Assembly: GCF_001305965.1 (NCBI RefSeq)
Contig: NZ_JXQC01000003.1
Span: forward strand, 2,504,861-2,568,860
Length of the DNA: 64,000 nucleotides
Direction of reading: 5' to 3'
Source of the DNA: Erythrobacter sp. SG61-1L
GTDB taxonomy: Bacteria > Pseudomonadota > Alphaproteobacteria > Sphingomonadales > Sphingomonadaceae
Positions within the stretch are counted from its first letter, which is position 1; each line of letters starts with the position of its first letter. Both the position numbers and the translations under genes were made by a program. Positions 36,365 to 47,979 of the stretch are shown here, piece by piece. The notes beneath the pieces are model-generated. The model searched no databases. It saw only the letters and a list, made by a program, of their open reading frames with translations, and was not told where the DNA came from.

Positions 36365-37612
36365 ATGGCAAGTGTGGAGGCGGGCCAGGCGCCCGCGCGC
36401 AGCCGCTCGTACGAGTTCGGCCTGCTGATCGTGCTGACTCTGGCCAATGGCGTCGTCGGGTTCGACCGGCAGACCGTGGCCTTCCTCGCCCCCTTCATCG
36501 TGGACGATCTGGGGCTGAACAACACGCAGGTGGGCTGGACGGCCAGTGCGCTTTCGCTGGCCATCGCGCTCAGTTCCTTCTTCGGCAGCCAGATCGCGGA
36601 TCGCACGGGCAAGCGCCGCACCGTGCTGATCATCTGCACCCTGCTGTTCTCGCTGCTGTCAGGCGTCAGCGGGCTGGCCACCACCTTCCTGGTGCTGCTG
36701 CTGGCGCGCTTTGCACTGGGCGCGGCGGAAGGGCCGATCGTGCCGATCAGCCAGACGCTGATCCTGCAGACCAGCAGCCCGGAACGGCGCGGCCTGAACA
36801 TGGGCTTCATGCAGATGGTGGGCGCCTTCGGCATTGCCGGCTTCATCGGCCCCATCGTGGCGACCCAGCTGGGCGCGACCCATGGCTGGCGCACGGCCAT
36901 GTTCCTTTCCATTCTGCCCGGCCTTGCCGTGGCGGCGATGATGCTGTTCCTGATCCGCCGCGATCCGCCACAGGCGGCTCGCCCCGCCGAGCATCAGGGA
37001 TCGACTTTCGCGGCCTTCGGCGTGCTGCTGAAGAACCGCAACATGCGCGCCTCGCTCCTCATCGCGGGCCTGTTCACCGCATGGCTGGTGCTGCAGAGCA
37101 CTTACCTCACCCTGTTCCTCACCAAGGCCAAGGGGCTGGAGCCGACCACGGCCGGCTGGGTAGTCGGCATGGGCGGCTGGGCCGGGCTGATCGGCGGCAT
37201 TGCCCTGCCGCTGCTGTCGGACAGGATCGGGCGCAAGCCGGTGCTGGTATGGGGCGCTCTGGCAGGCACGCTGGGCCCCGCAGCCCTGCTGCTGCTGCCG
37301 CCTGACCCGATGGTGCTGGCGCTGGCCGTGCTGCTCGGCTGGCTGCCTCTGGGCATTGCTCCGCTCTATTGCGCCGCCGTGCCGACCGAAAGCGTCAGCC
37401 CGGCGCTGGCGACCACCGCCGTGGGCCTTTCCATGGGCACGGCGGAATTGTTCGGCGGGGTGGCCGCGCCGCTGATCGTGGGGCCGCTGGCCGATGCATT
37501 CGGGCTGGAGGCTGTGTTCCTCACCTGCATCGGCCTTGCACTGACGGCCGCGCTTGTTGCACTGTTCCTGAAAGAAACCGCGCCTCGCAAGGTCGCGGCA
37601 ATGGAGAGCTGA
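36365..37612 (+). CDS. MFS transporter
   Basis: A 415-aa protein with about 12 predicted membrane helices and the MFS loop signature SQIADRTGKRRTVLI after helix 2. A second copy, PLLSDRIGRKPVLVW, follows helix 8. Inner-membrane uptake of an organic acid, perhaps aromatic, is likely by context with the TauD-type dioxygenase directly downstream (4-nt gap). Not close enough to PcaK/AAHS motifs to name a substrate. Confidence 0.87.
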   Translation: MASVEAGQAPARSRSYEFGLLIVLTLANGVVGFDRQTVAFLAPFIVDDLGLNNTQVGWTASALSLAIALSSFFGSQIADRTGKRRTVLIICTLLFSLLSGVSGLATTFLVLLLARFALGAAEGPIVPISQTLILQTSSPERRGLNMGFMQMVGAFGIAGFIGPIVATQLGATHGWRTAMFLSILPGLAVAAMMLFLIRRDPPQAARPAEHQGSTFAAFGVLLKNRNMRASLLIAGLFTAWLVLQSTYLTLFLTKAKGLEPTTAGWVVGMGGWAGLIGGIALPLLSDRIGRKPVLVWGALAGTLGPAALLLLPPDPMVLALAVLLGWLPLGIAPLYCAAVPTESVSPALATTAVGLSMGTAELFGGVAAPLIVGPLADAFGLEAVFLTCIGLALTAALVALFLKETAPRKVAAMES

Positions 37613-37616
37613 TACG

Positions 37617-38516
37617 ATGTGGGAAGTGCGCGTCACGCCATGCGGCGATTTCGACAATCATCCGCGCGAATACCGGAACTTCACCGTTGAACCGCTGGCA
37701 GCCGCCATGGGCGCGGAAGTGGTTGGCGTGCGCCTGCCCGACCTTTCCGACGAGGGGATCGAGGAACTCAAGCAGGCGCTCTACCGGCACAAGATGATCT
37801 ACCTGCGCGACCAGCACCTCAGCCATGCCGAGCATGAACATTTCGCATCGCGCCTCGGGCCCTTCGCGGTGGATGCCTATACACAGGGCGTGCCCGAACA
37901 TCGCGACGTGCACCCGATCATCAAGGAAGCGGACGAGGTCACTCCCTCGCTGTTCGGCGGCGGCTGGCATACGGACAGCCCCTTCCTGCCCGAACCGCCC
38001 AGCATCACCACGCTGCGGCAGGTGGAAGGCCCGCCCTATGGCGGCGATACCTGCTGGACAAATTGCGCGCTGGCCTTCCGCCATTTGTCAAAGACCTATC
38101 AGGATATGCTGCGCGGCCTTCGCGTGCACATGAGCGCAGCAAACAACTTCGCCACTCAGGCCAAATTGCGCGGCGAGGCGATCGGTTTCGGCGATGCGGG
38201 CAAGCAGGAACAGGGGCTGAAGGGCAGCTTCCACCCGCTTGTGCGCACGCACCCCGAAACGGGCGAGGAATCCCTCTTCATCTGCGATACCTATGCCGTC
38301 GGAATCGAAGGCATGACCACGCATGAGGCGCACCCGATCATCGAATTTCTTGTGCAGCATACGGTGCAGCATGCCTTCACCTGCCGCCTGCGCTGGAAAC
38401 CCGGCATGGTGGCCATGTGGGACAACCGCAGCACAATGCATCTGGGCCCGAACGACTATGACGGCTTCCGCCGCGAAATGTACCGCACGACGACGGCGGG
38501 CGGGGTTCCGGCTTAA
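37617..38516 (+). CDS. TauD/TfdA-family Fe(II)/2-oxoglutarate dioxygenase
   Basis: A 299-aa enzyme with the iron triad H118-x-D120 (GGWHTDSP) and H275 (RSTMHLG), and R290 (MYRTT) for 2-oxoglutarate. The family removes or oxidises substituents on small acids (taurine, 2,4-D, aromatic ethers). Linked to the MFS transporter, so importer and first enzyme may form a two-gene catabolic unit. Substrate unknown. Confidence 0.88.
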   Translation: MWEVRVTPCGDFDNHPREYRNFTVEPLAAAMGAEVVGVRLPDLSDEGIEELKQALYRHKMIYLRDQHLSHAEHEHFASRLGPFAVDAYTQGVPEHRDVHPIIKEADEVTPSLFGGGWHTDSPFLPEPPSITTLRQVEGPPYGGDTCWTNCALAFRHLSKTYQDMLRGLRVHMSAANNFATQAKLRGEAIGFGDAGKQEQGLKGSFHPLVRTHPETGEESLFICDTYAVGIEGMTTHEAHPIIEFLVQHTVQHAFTCRLRWKPGMVAMWDNRSTMHLGPNDYDGFRREMYRTTTAGGVPA

Positions 38517-38526
38517 GGGGAAAATG

Positions 38527-38663
38527 CTCCTTCCTGTCGCGAAGCGATGGGGAGGGGGACCGCGACACCGCAGGTGTCGGGGTGGAGGGGTAGCGATGTT
38601 ACCCCTCCGTCAATCGCTGCGCGATTGCCACCTCCCCATCCCGCAATGCGGGACAGGGAGGAT
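38527..38663. repeat. Imperfect inverted-repeat element (GATGGGGAGG family)
   Basis: The outer arms at about 38527-38556 and 38630-38663 (TGTC.CG ... GATGGGGAGG and its reverse) flank an inner hairpin GGGGTA-GCGATGT-TACCCC. This looks like a second dispersed palindromic element, distinct from the CTTCGACAAG family. No coding sequence fits. Confidence 0.6.
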
Positions 38664-38668
38664 CTTTC

Positions 38669-39070
38669 TCAATCAGCGAAAAAGTTCAGTTCCAGCAGCA
38701 CGTTATTGGGATCGGGCGTGAAAATCTGGCGCAGGTTGATCGCGGAAACCAGGTTTTCCTGATACTCCGCGCCCATATCCTTGAGGCGGCCGAGCACCTC
38801 CTCATAGCCATTGCACTTCAGCGCAACATGGTGCAGCGCACCGGTGAGTTCACCGGGCTGAACTTCGCGATCATAGGCGCGATAGCAGTCGGTGGAGTTG
38901 ATGTGGATGATCGCCCGGTTCTCCGAGTCGAACATCCATGTTGCGGTTTCCGGAGTGAGCGGAGGGGGCGCGTCGCGGCGTTCGAGGCCAAGCAGTTTTG
39001 CGTAGAAATCCGCGGTCTCATCCAGCCTGTCGGTGATGATGTTGACGTGGTCCAGCGCCTCGACGTTCAT
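38669..39070 (-). CDS. VOC (glyoxalase/bleomycin-resistance fold) protein
   Basis: A 133-aa protein with paired beta-alpha-beta-beta-beta modules: ALDHVNIITDRLDETADFYAKLLGL and ALHHVALKCNGYEEVLGRL, ending LLELNF. His and Glu of these positions can bind a metal. The family includes extradiol dioxygenases, isomerases and lactonases. It is divergent from ligM and shares the 19-bp operator between them, so a role in vanillate or methoxy-aromatic metabolism is likely. The ATG at 39070 has AGGAG nine bases upstream. Confidence 0.82.
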   Translation of the reverse strand: MNVEALDHVNIITDRLDETADFYAKLLGLERRDAPPPLTPETATWMFDSENRAIIHINSTDCYRAYDREVQPGELTGALHHVALKCNGYEEVLGRLKDMGAEYQENLVSAINLRQIFTPDPNNVLLELNFFAD

Positions 39071-39125
39071 ATGGTCCATCTCCTGTGCATTTCGGCCTCT
39101 TTTCGCTTGCAGCCATAGCCCAATA

Positions 39126-39144
39126 TTGTATGTGCCGCATACAA
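39126..39144. promoter_or_regulatory. 19-bp operator, TTGTATG-N5-CATACAA, between VOC gene and ligM
   Basis: The half-sites and 5-nt spacer match the operator upstream of TonB receptor 2 (21162-21180). TACAAT hexamers occur in both halves, so binding would block divergent -10 elements. A GntR-family repressor such as VanR would suit the symmetry; the regulator gene is not in the window. Confidence 0.7.
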
Positions 39145-39169
39145 TTTCGCATATATGATTCTTTCATAA

Positions 39170-40591
<1,422 letters not shown>

Positions 40592-40618
40592 TCCCCTCGG
40601 CCTAACGGCAAGCTAGAA

Positions 40619-40652
40619 AGGGCCCGCTACCGCAAGGTGGCGGGCCTTTTTC
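40619..40652 (+). terminator. Intrinsic terminator after ligM
   Basis: A 12-bp stem from GGGCCCGCTACC with GGTGGCGGGCC (one G-U), GCAA tetraloop, and tail TTTTT. A textbook terminator. Confidence 0.95.
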
Positions 40653-40685
40653 GTTGGGGTTGAGGGTTTTGCCCATTCGCTCAAC

Positions 40686-40800
40686 CCGCTCATGCTGAGC
40701 TTGTCGAAGCAAGCGCGCTGTGCAAGCCTCTCGCGCGTCACCTTCGGCTGGCTGCTTGCAGCAGCTGCTCAGGACAGGCTTCAACAGGCGCAGGATGAAC
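40686..40800. repeat. REP-like pair, right copy degenerate
   Basis: The left copy (about 40686-40710, GCTGAGCTTGTCGAAGC core) matches the dispersed family; the inverted copy at about 40777-40800 is altered (TTCAACAGGCGCAGGATGA). No gene is seen in 40653-40834. Confidence 0.6.
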
Positions 40801-40834
40801 TGGGCTGGTTGGACGGAATTATCGGGAGAGAATA

Positions 40835-41518
40835 ATGGCCAATTACGTTCTGGTTCACGGCGCCTGGGGCGGCGGGCAGAGTTATGACAAGACCCGCGTC
40901 GATCTGGAGGCTGCCGGGCACAAGGTGCTGGTCTGCGCGCTGAAGGGCATCGGCATCCGCCAGAACGAACTACATCCGGGCATCACGCTGACCGACCATA
41001 TCAACGACGTGCTGGTGCAGATCACCGCCGCCGGGTTCGATCGCTTCATCCTGGCAGGCCATTCCTATGGCGGCATGGTGGTGACAGGCGTTGCCGCGCA
41101 GCTGGGCGCGCGGATCGACGCGCTGGCCTATCTGGATGCCTTCTGGCCCGAAGATGGCCAGTCCCTGTGGGACATCACCGGTGAGTTCGAGCATAGCTGG
41201 TATATCGACCGGCAGAAGGCCACGCCGGGCCTGGTGCCCCCCATCGGCGGGATCGATTTCGAGATCGTCCCAAATGTCGTGGGCCTGCACCCGTTGCTGA
41301 CCCTGCTGGAAGGGGTGAAGCTGACGGGCGAGGAAAAGAAGATCCCGCGTCACGTCTATGTCTATGCCACGGACTGGCAGCCCACCCCCTTCACCCGCTT
41401 TGCCGAAAAGGCCAAGGCGGACCCGGCCTGCGACTATCACGAGAGCAAGGCCAGCCACCATGTGATGAGTGACCAGCCGGAACAGATCGCGGAGATCCTG
41501 CTGGGGCTGGCTGGGTAG
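40835..41518 (+). CDS. Alpha/beta hydrolase (small esterase type)
   Basis: A 227-aa hydrolase with oxyanion loop HGAWGGG, nucleophile elbow GHSYGG and a late SHHVM histidine. It resembles the salicylic-acid-binding-protein/hydroxynitrile-lyase-like group of plant and bacterial esterases. Located after ligM but behind a terminator and a repeat, with its own GGGAGAG site, so separate expression is likely. It could split an aromatic ester; unproven. Confidence 0.84.
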   Translation: MANYVLVHGAWGGGQSYDKTRVDLEAAGHKVLVCALKGIGIRQNELHPGITLTDHINDVLVQITAAGFDRFILAGHSYGGMVVTGVAAQLGARIDALAYLDAFWPEDGQSLWDITGEFEHSWYIDRQKATPGLVPPIGGIDFEIVPNVVGLHPLLTLLEGVKLTGEEKKIPRHVYVYATDWQPTPFTRFAEKAKADPACDYHESKASHHVMSDQPEQIAEILLGLAG

Positions 41519-41596
41519 CCTGCTCGAGCGCCCCCGGCAGCCCCTCGGCCCAGCGCCCGGGGATGCAACTGGGGGCGGGCCGCGCCGGGTCAGGCC

Positions 41597-42322
41597 TTAG
41601 GGGCGGCTGGCATAGATGGCCGACCAGTGATCGGCCTGGCGCGAGGTGACGAAGCCCTTTTGCTGCAGGATTTCCTCGACCGGGTCCATCCAGTCCGTGT
41701 CATGCACTTCCACGCTCAGCGCGTTGACGCGGGCCAGCCAGTCGGGGTGGCGGAACAGTTCCCACTCCGCGCCTTCAATGTCCATCTTGACGTAATCGGC
41801 CGCAGCAATGCCGCGCTCGTCAAGCAGAGTGGCGAGGCTGATCGTCCGCGCGGTCTTCTCCCCCTTGCCGATCGCGAAACCGTCGGCCCGCTGGCCGCCA
41901 TAGGTCATCTCGCCATCTTCCGACCAGATCCCGGCCTCCACCAGCTCGACATTGGGATAGGCCGCCAGATTGCGCCGGGCGAGCGCCGCATTGGCGGAAT
42001 CCAGCTCCAGCGCGATCACTCTGGCATCGGGGAAACTGTTGGCGAAATCGGCCGCCGCATAGCCCACGTTGGCGCCCAGATCGAGGATCACCGCCCCTTT
42101 AGGCAGCGGGGCATGCGGCAAATGCGACCGCGAGCCGAAGACATATTCCATCGCAATCGCATCGGTGGTGCCTGCCCGGGCAATCACCGGATGGCTGAGA
42201 TGGCGAACCTGGAACTCCGCCTCGCCATGGCCCTGTCCGCGCTTGAACCGCATGAAGCGAAGCCATTGCGCGGCCGGGATATAACCGAGAACGGAAACTG
42301 CTCGTTTGAGTCGCTCTATCAT
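41597..42322 (-). CDS. FkbM-family methyltransferase
   Basis: A 241-aa SAM-dependent methyltransferase with the binding loop ILDLGANVGYAAADFA and DYVKMDIEGAEWELF, hallmarks of FkbM proteins that methylate sugars or small-molecule hydroxyls. The start at 42322 (MIERLKRAVS) is chosen since upstream reading is low-complexity. No glycan cluster is nearby, so the acceptor is unknown. Confidence 0.82.
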   Translation of the reverse strand: MIERLKRAVSVLGYIPAAQWLRFMRFKRGQGHGEAEFQVRHLSHPVIARAGTTDAIAMEYVFGSRSHLPHAPLPKGAVILDLGANVGYAAADFANSFPDARVIALELDSANAALARRNLAAYPNVELVEAGIWSEDGEMTYGGQRADGFAIGKGEKTARTISLATLLDERGIAAADYVKMDIEGAEWELFRHPDWLARVNALSVEVHDTDWMDPVEEILQQKGFVTSRQADHWSAIYASRP

Positions 42323-42905
42323 GCATCCCCGTCCAATTGCCTGAATTGGCCGCAGCATATGGCCGGAAGGGTTGCCAAAGCATGCCGGTGCATCCCGCTG
42401 TGCGACAGGGTGAGGGGCATATGGGACGGCCTGTCCCAAGGGGCCCCATCGGTCGCAGGGCGCCTTTTGGTGATCCCCGCGCCGTCCCACGCCTAATCCG
42501 GAGCCGCTGTAGTCTGGGCACCCAGCCGCCAGCGATCCCGGCTTTCGCCGGGGGTGACGGCCCTTCCATTCGTCATTGCGAGCGCAGCGACGCAATCCAA
42601 TGGCTCGCGCGCAGGCTCTGGATTGCCGCGCGGCCTTGCCGCTCGCAGTGACAAGGAAGGCAAACACACGCACCCTCCGCTGGCAAATGCGGATTGAGGC
42701 CAGGGGGAGGAACCCGTCGGACGGGTCCGGGCCGGTGTTTCGGGGCACCCGCATGAGATCCCTCTGGTGCGGTTTGCTGCGCGAATGGCGGGCGAAGTGC
42801 CGCGTGAAACGACAAGTGCAGGAACAAGCGGCGCAGAACCTCCCGCTGGACACCGCAACGCGCGCGTCCGTCGACCGGCTCAGGACGGACGGATGTGGAG
42901 CCCCC
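42323..42905. repeat. 583-nt gap with several palindromic repeats
   Basis: No gene is seen. A CCCGGC-TTTC-GCCGGGG hairpin lies at 42537-42553. A longer imperfect inverted repeat spans 42571-42599 (CGTCATTGCGAGCG core) and 42619-42652 (its reverse, CGCTCGCAGTGAC). A single REP-like copy lies at 42863-42893. These three unrelated repeats make this the densest repeat zone of the window. Confidence 0.7.
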
Positions 42906-43355
42906 CTACAACCCCAGGCGATAGGTCAGGAAGGCATCGTCCCGCAGCCAGCCCTCGCGCTCATACAGGGCCTGCGCCGTGAAATTATCCGTCGCGGTGG
43001 AAAGCACCAGCCGCACTGCCCCTTCGCCGCGCCCATATTCGGCCGCGCGGCGCAACAGCGCCGTGGCTACGCCCTGCCCGCGGGCTTCGGGCGCCACGAA
43101 CAGATCGTTGAGGATGAAGATGCGCGCCATCCCTGCCGAGGTGAAAGAGGGGTAGAGCTGCGTGAAGCCTGCCGCCTCCCCGTCCAGCTCGGCCAGGAAG
43201 ATTGCCGATTCCCCGCGCGAGAGCCTTTCCGAAAGGAAACGCCATGCGCCGGGCAGATCGGACGGCTGGGCATAGAACTGGCGATAGGCATCGAACAGGC
43301 CCGCCAGCGCATCGACATCGCTTGCCTCTGCATGCCTGATGGCAATGGCACCCAT
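42906..43355 (-). CDS. GNAT-family N-acetyltransferase
   Basis: A 149-aa protein with the acetyl-CoA motif ARGQGVATALL and the preceding strand LFVAPE, plus the C-terminal ALYEREGW. Acceptor unknown. It lies between a repeat zone and the nitronate monooxygenase-like gene, whose stop is 14 nt upstream, so the two are probably co-transcribed. Confidence 0.88.
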   Translation of the reverse strand: MGAIAIRHAEASDVDALAGLFDAYRQFYAQPSDLPGAWRFLSERLSRGESAIFLAELDGEAAGFTQLYPSFTSAGMARIFILNDLFVAPEARGQGVATALLRRAAEYGRGEGAVRLVLSTATDNFTAQALYEREGWLRDDAFLTYRLGL

Positions 43356-43369
43356 TCAGGGGCGCTCCA

Positions 43370-44380
43370 TCACTTCCGGCTGAGCGCGGCTTCGCACTCG
43401 GCCATCAGCGTCTGGATGATCTGGGCGGCGGGTTCTTCCGCCTTGACCATGCCGACCGACTGACCCGCCATGACCGAGCCGGATTCCACATCGCCATCGA
43501 TCACCGCACGGCGCAGCGCGCCGGCCCAGAAATGTTCGATCTCAAGCTGGGCCGCGCCCATGTCCAGTTCGCCGTCATCCAGCTTCTGGGCCACTTCGCG
43601 CTGCTTGGCAGTGAATTCTTCCGTGCCCTTGTTCTTCAGCGCGCGCACCGGGATCACCGGCAGGCGCGGGTCGATCTGCACGCTGGCCACTGCATCGCGC
43701 GCATTGGCGCGGAAGAAGGCCTTCTTGAAATCCGGGTGAGCGATGCTTTCCGTGGCGCAGGCAAAGCGGGTGCCCAGCTGCACGCCCGATGCGCCCATTT
43801 CCAGATAGGCGGCAATCATGTCGCCCGTGCCGATGCCACCCGCCACGAAGACCACGTGATCGGCGGCCAGCTCCGGCAGGAATTCCTGTGCGAGCACGCT
43901 GGTGGCCACAGGGCCGATATGGCCGCCCGCCTCGCTGCCTTCGATCACCAGAGCATCCGCGCCGGAACGCAGCAGCTTCTTGGCCAGCGCCAGGGTGGGC
44001 GCGAAGACCAGCACCTTGCCGCCGAACTCCTTGATCGCTTCCACGCTGCCCTTGGGCGGAATGCCCCCCGCCAGCACCACATGGCTGACCTGATGGCGCT
44101 TGCACACCTCGATCAGGTCAAACAGCATCGGGTGCATGGTGATGAGGTTCACGCCGAAGGGCTTGCCGGTCAGGGCCTTCGTCCCGGCGATCTCCGCATC
44201 GAGCAATTCGGGCGTCATCGCGCCGCAGGCGATCACGCCGAAGCCGCCGCCATTGCTGATCGCCGCCACCAGATTGCGTTCCGAAACCCAGCTCATCGCC
44301 CCGCACAGAATCGCATAATCGCTGCCGAGGAATTCGGCGCCGCGTTGCATCAGGGCGGAAGTCTTGGGGAATGCGGTCAT
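43370..44380 (-). CDS. Nitronate monooxygenase / FabK-like flavoprotein
   Basis: A 336-aa FMN-dependent (beta/alpha)8 protein: YAILCGAMSWVSERNLVAAI, NGGGFGVIACGAM, VIEGSEAGGHIG and VFVAGGIGTGDMIAAYLEMG are the flavin-binding motifs of the 2-nitropropane dioxygenase-like family. FabK enoyl reductases share the fold. The start at 44380 (MTAFPKTSAL) is family-like. Confidence 0.86.
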   Translation of the reverse strand: MTAFPKTSALMQRGAEFLGSDYAILCGAMSWVSERNLVAAISNGGGFGVIACGAMTPELLDAEIAGTKALTGKPFGVNLITMHPMLFDLIEVCKRHQVSHVVLAGGIPPKGSVEAIKEFGGKVLVFAPTLALAKKLLRSGADALVIEGSEAGGHIGPVATSVLAQEFLPELAADHVVFVAGGIGTGDMIAAYLEMGASGVQLGTRFACATESIAHPDFKKAFFRANARDAVASVQIDPRLPVIPVRALKNKGTEEFTAKQREVAQKLDDGELDMGAAQLEIEHFWAGALRRAVIDGDVESGSVMAGQSVGMVKAEEPAAQIIQTLMAECEAALSRK

Positions 44381-44527
44381 AGGCTGGGTATTCTCGATAG
44401 GACGCCCACAAAGGGGCCGGTTGCCGCGCGTTTTGGCGGCGAGCGCCGCGCCGCGCAAGCCTTTCGCATCAAATCGGATCAAGCGATCACTGTTCGCGTT
44501 TTAATCGGTTTTGACGAACTGACTTAA

Positions 44528-46762
<2,235 letters not shown>

Positions 46763-46812
46763 TCGTTCCCAGCCCGGGGCCGCCCTCCCCCAAGACTGGC
46801 GGCCTCTGGCGA

Positions 46813-46848
46813 CCTCCCCGTCCTTCATGGGCGGGGAGGTTTCTGCTT
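46813..46848 (+). terminator. Terminator after katG
   Basis: CCTCCCCGTCC (46813-46823) pairs with GGGCGGGGAGG (46829-46839, one G-U) and is followed by TTTCTGCTTTCC. Confidence 0.82.
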
Positions 46849-46953
46849 TCCGGTGCCCGCCCGCGCCAAACCGCTTGCCCCGCGCGCGCCGAGCATTAGG
46901 GTCCGCCCCCGAAGCCACCGGACGCGTGGCATGAGGGAAGAGGACTACCGGGA

Positions 46954-47472
46954 ATGAAAGCGAAATTCACCGCATGCGCGGCCGCGCTCTGTCTCACGCT
47001 CGCCGCGGGCGCACCCGCCATGGCGCGCGAGCCGATCACAGCGCAGGCCGTGATCGACAAGGCCGAGATCGAGGATCTGCTGACCCGCTATTACGCCCAG
47101 TTCGGCGGCGGGGTGGAAGACCATGTGGGCGAATATTATGCCGAGGATGGCGAGATGGTGCTGGGCGCCAACAGCTATAAGGGCATCGCGGCGATCAAGG
47201 GCGCCTATGCCGCCGTTCCGGCAGATGCGCCGCAGCGCAAGAGCTTCGCGCTCAACATCCTGATCGGCAATCCGCTGATTACCGTCAGCGGCGATACGGC
47301 CACGGCCCGCCTCGTCTTCACCGAATATGTGGTCGACAAACAGGGCGATGCCCCCCGCATCCTCACCATGGGCCGCGAGTTCGACTGGCTGGTGAAGCGC
47401 AACGGCAAATGGCTTATCCAGAAGCGCCAGATCATGGGCGCCAATGGCACGCCGGAAGGCTGGGTGGATTGA
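46954..47472 (+). CDS. Secreted SnoaL/DUF4440-like NTF2-fold protein
   Basis: A 172-aa protein with a clear signal peptide (MKAKFTACAAALCLTLAAGA then PAMA) and an NTF2-like fold: IEDLLTRYYAQFGGGVEDHV, VGEYYAEDGEMVLG, and FDWLVKRNGKWLIQKRQI. It is not a close relative of the SnoaL run at 15.7-17.3 kb. Periplasmic; activity unknown. Confidence 0.78.
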   Translation: MKAKFTACAAALCLTLAAGAPAMAREPITAQAVIDKAEIEDLLTRYYAQFGGGVEDHVGEYYAEDGEMVLGANSYKGIAAIKGAYAAVPADAPQRKSFALNILIGNPLITVSGDTATARLVFTEYVVDKQGDAPRILTMGREFDWLVKRNGKWLIQKRQIMGANGTPEGWVD

Positions 47473-47544
47473 GGCTTAGCTGGTTGACCTGAACCGGAAT
47501 TTACTCTCGTTCGCCATTGCATTTGCCGCCGGGTAGCGAAGCAA

Positions 47545-47862
47545 TCAGGGGCCATCGCAATGCAGCAGACCATGGCGAACGAGATATGCCTGCAGGGGCA
47601 AAGCCAGCAAGGCGACGGCCAGGAAGCAGACATAGATCGGCCTGCCGCGCGCCCAGAACAGTGAGAACACTCCCAAGGCGAAAAGTCCAAAATACAGAAT
47701 GTGGACGTAGCCGATGCCTGCGAACAACGTCGACGCAGATGCAGTACAAAACACTGAAATTACAGGAAAAATACCAAAGCTCAGCCAAAACAGCGTCGCC
47801 TGGACAATCAGAAGGCCGACAACGGGCAGTGGCCGGAATCGTCGCGTGAAGCTGTAACACAT
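47545..47862 (-). CDS. Hypothetical small membrane protein
   Basis: A 105-aa protein with about three hydrophobic helices (VVGLLIVQATLFWLSFGIFP, IGYVHILYFGLFALGVFSLF, VCFLAVALLALPLQAYLV). No family recognised. Composition is less GC-rich than neighbours. The ribosome site is weak, so the start is uncertain. It is convergent with the SnoaL gene. Confidence 0.6.
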   Translation of the reverse strand: MCYSFTRRFRPLPVVGLLIVQATLFWLSFGIFPVISVFCTASASTLFAGIGYVHILYFGLFALGVFSLFWARGRPIYVCFLAVALLALPLQAYLVRHGLLHCDGP

Positions 47863-47914
47863 TCCATATGCAATAGGCGCGGCGTTCGAAGTGCGCCATG
47901 ACGTGACAGGCTCG

Positions 47915-47946
47915 GCAATAAAAAGGGGCGCCTTTCGGCGCCCCTT
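47915..47946 (-). terminator. Terminator of the aspartokinase gene
   Basis: On the minus strand, AAGGGGCGCC pairs perfectly with GGCGCCCCTT (GAAA loop) and runs into TTTTTATTG, about 33 nt after the aspartokinase stop. Confidence 0.9.
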
Positions 47947-47979
47947 CTCATTCCGGCAGTGCCGAAGCGCGGTTGCGCC

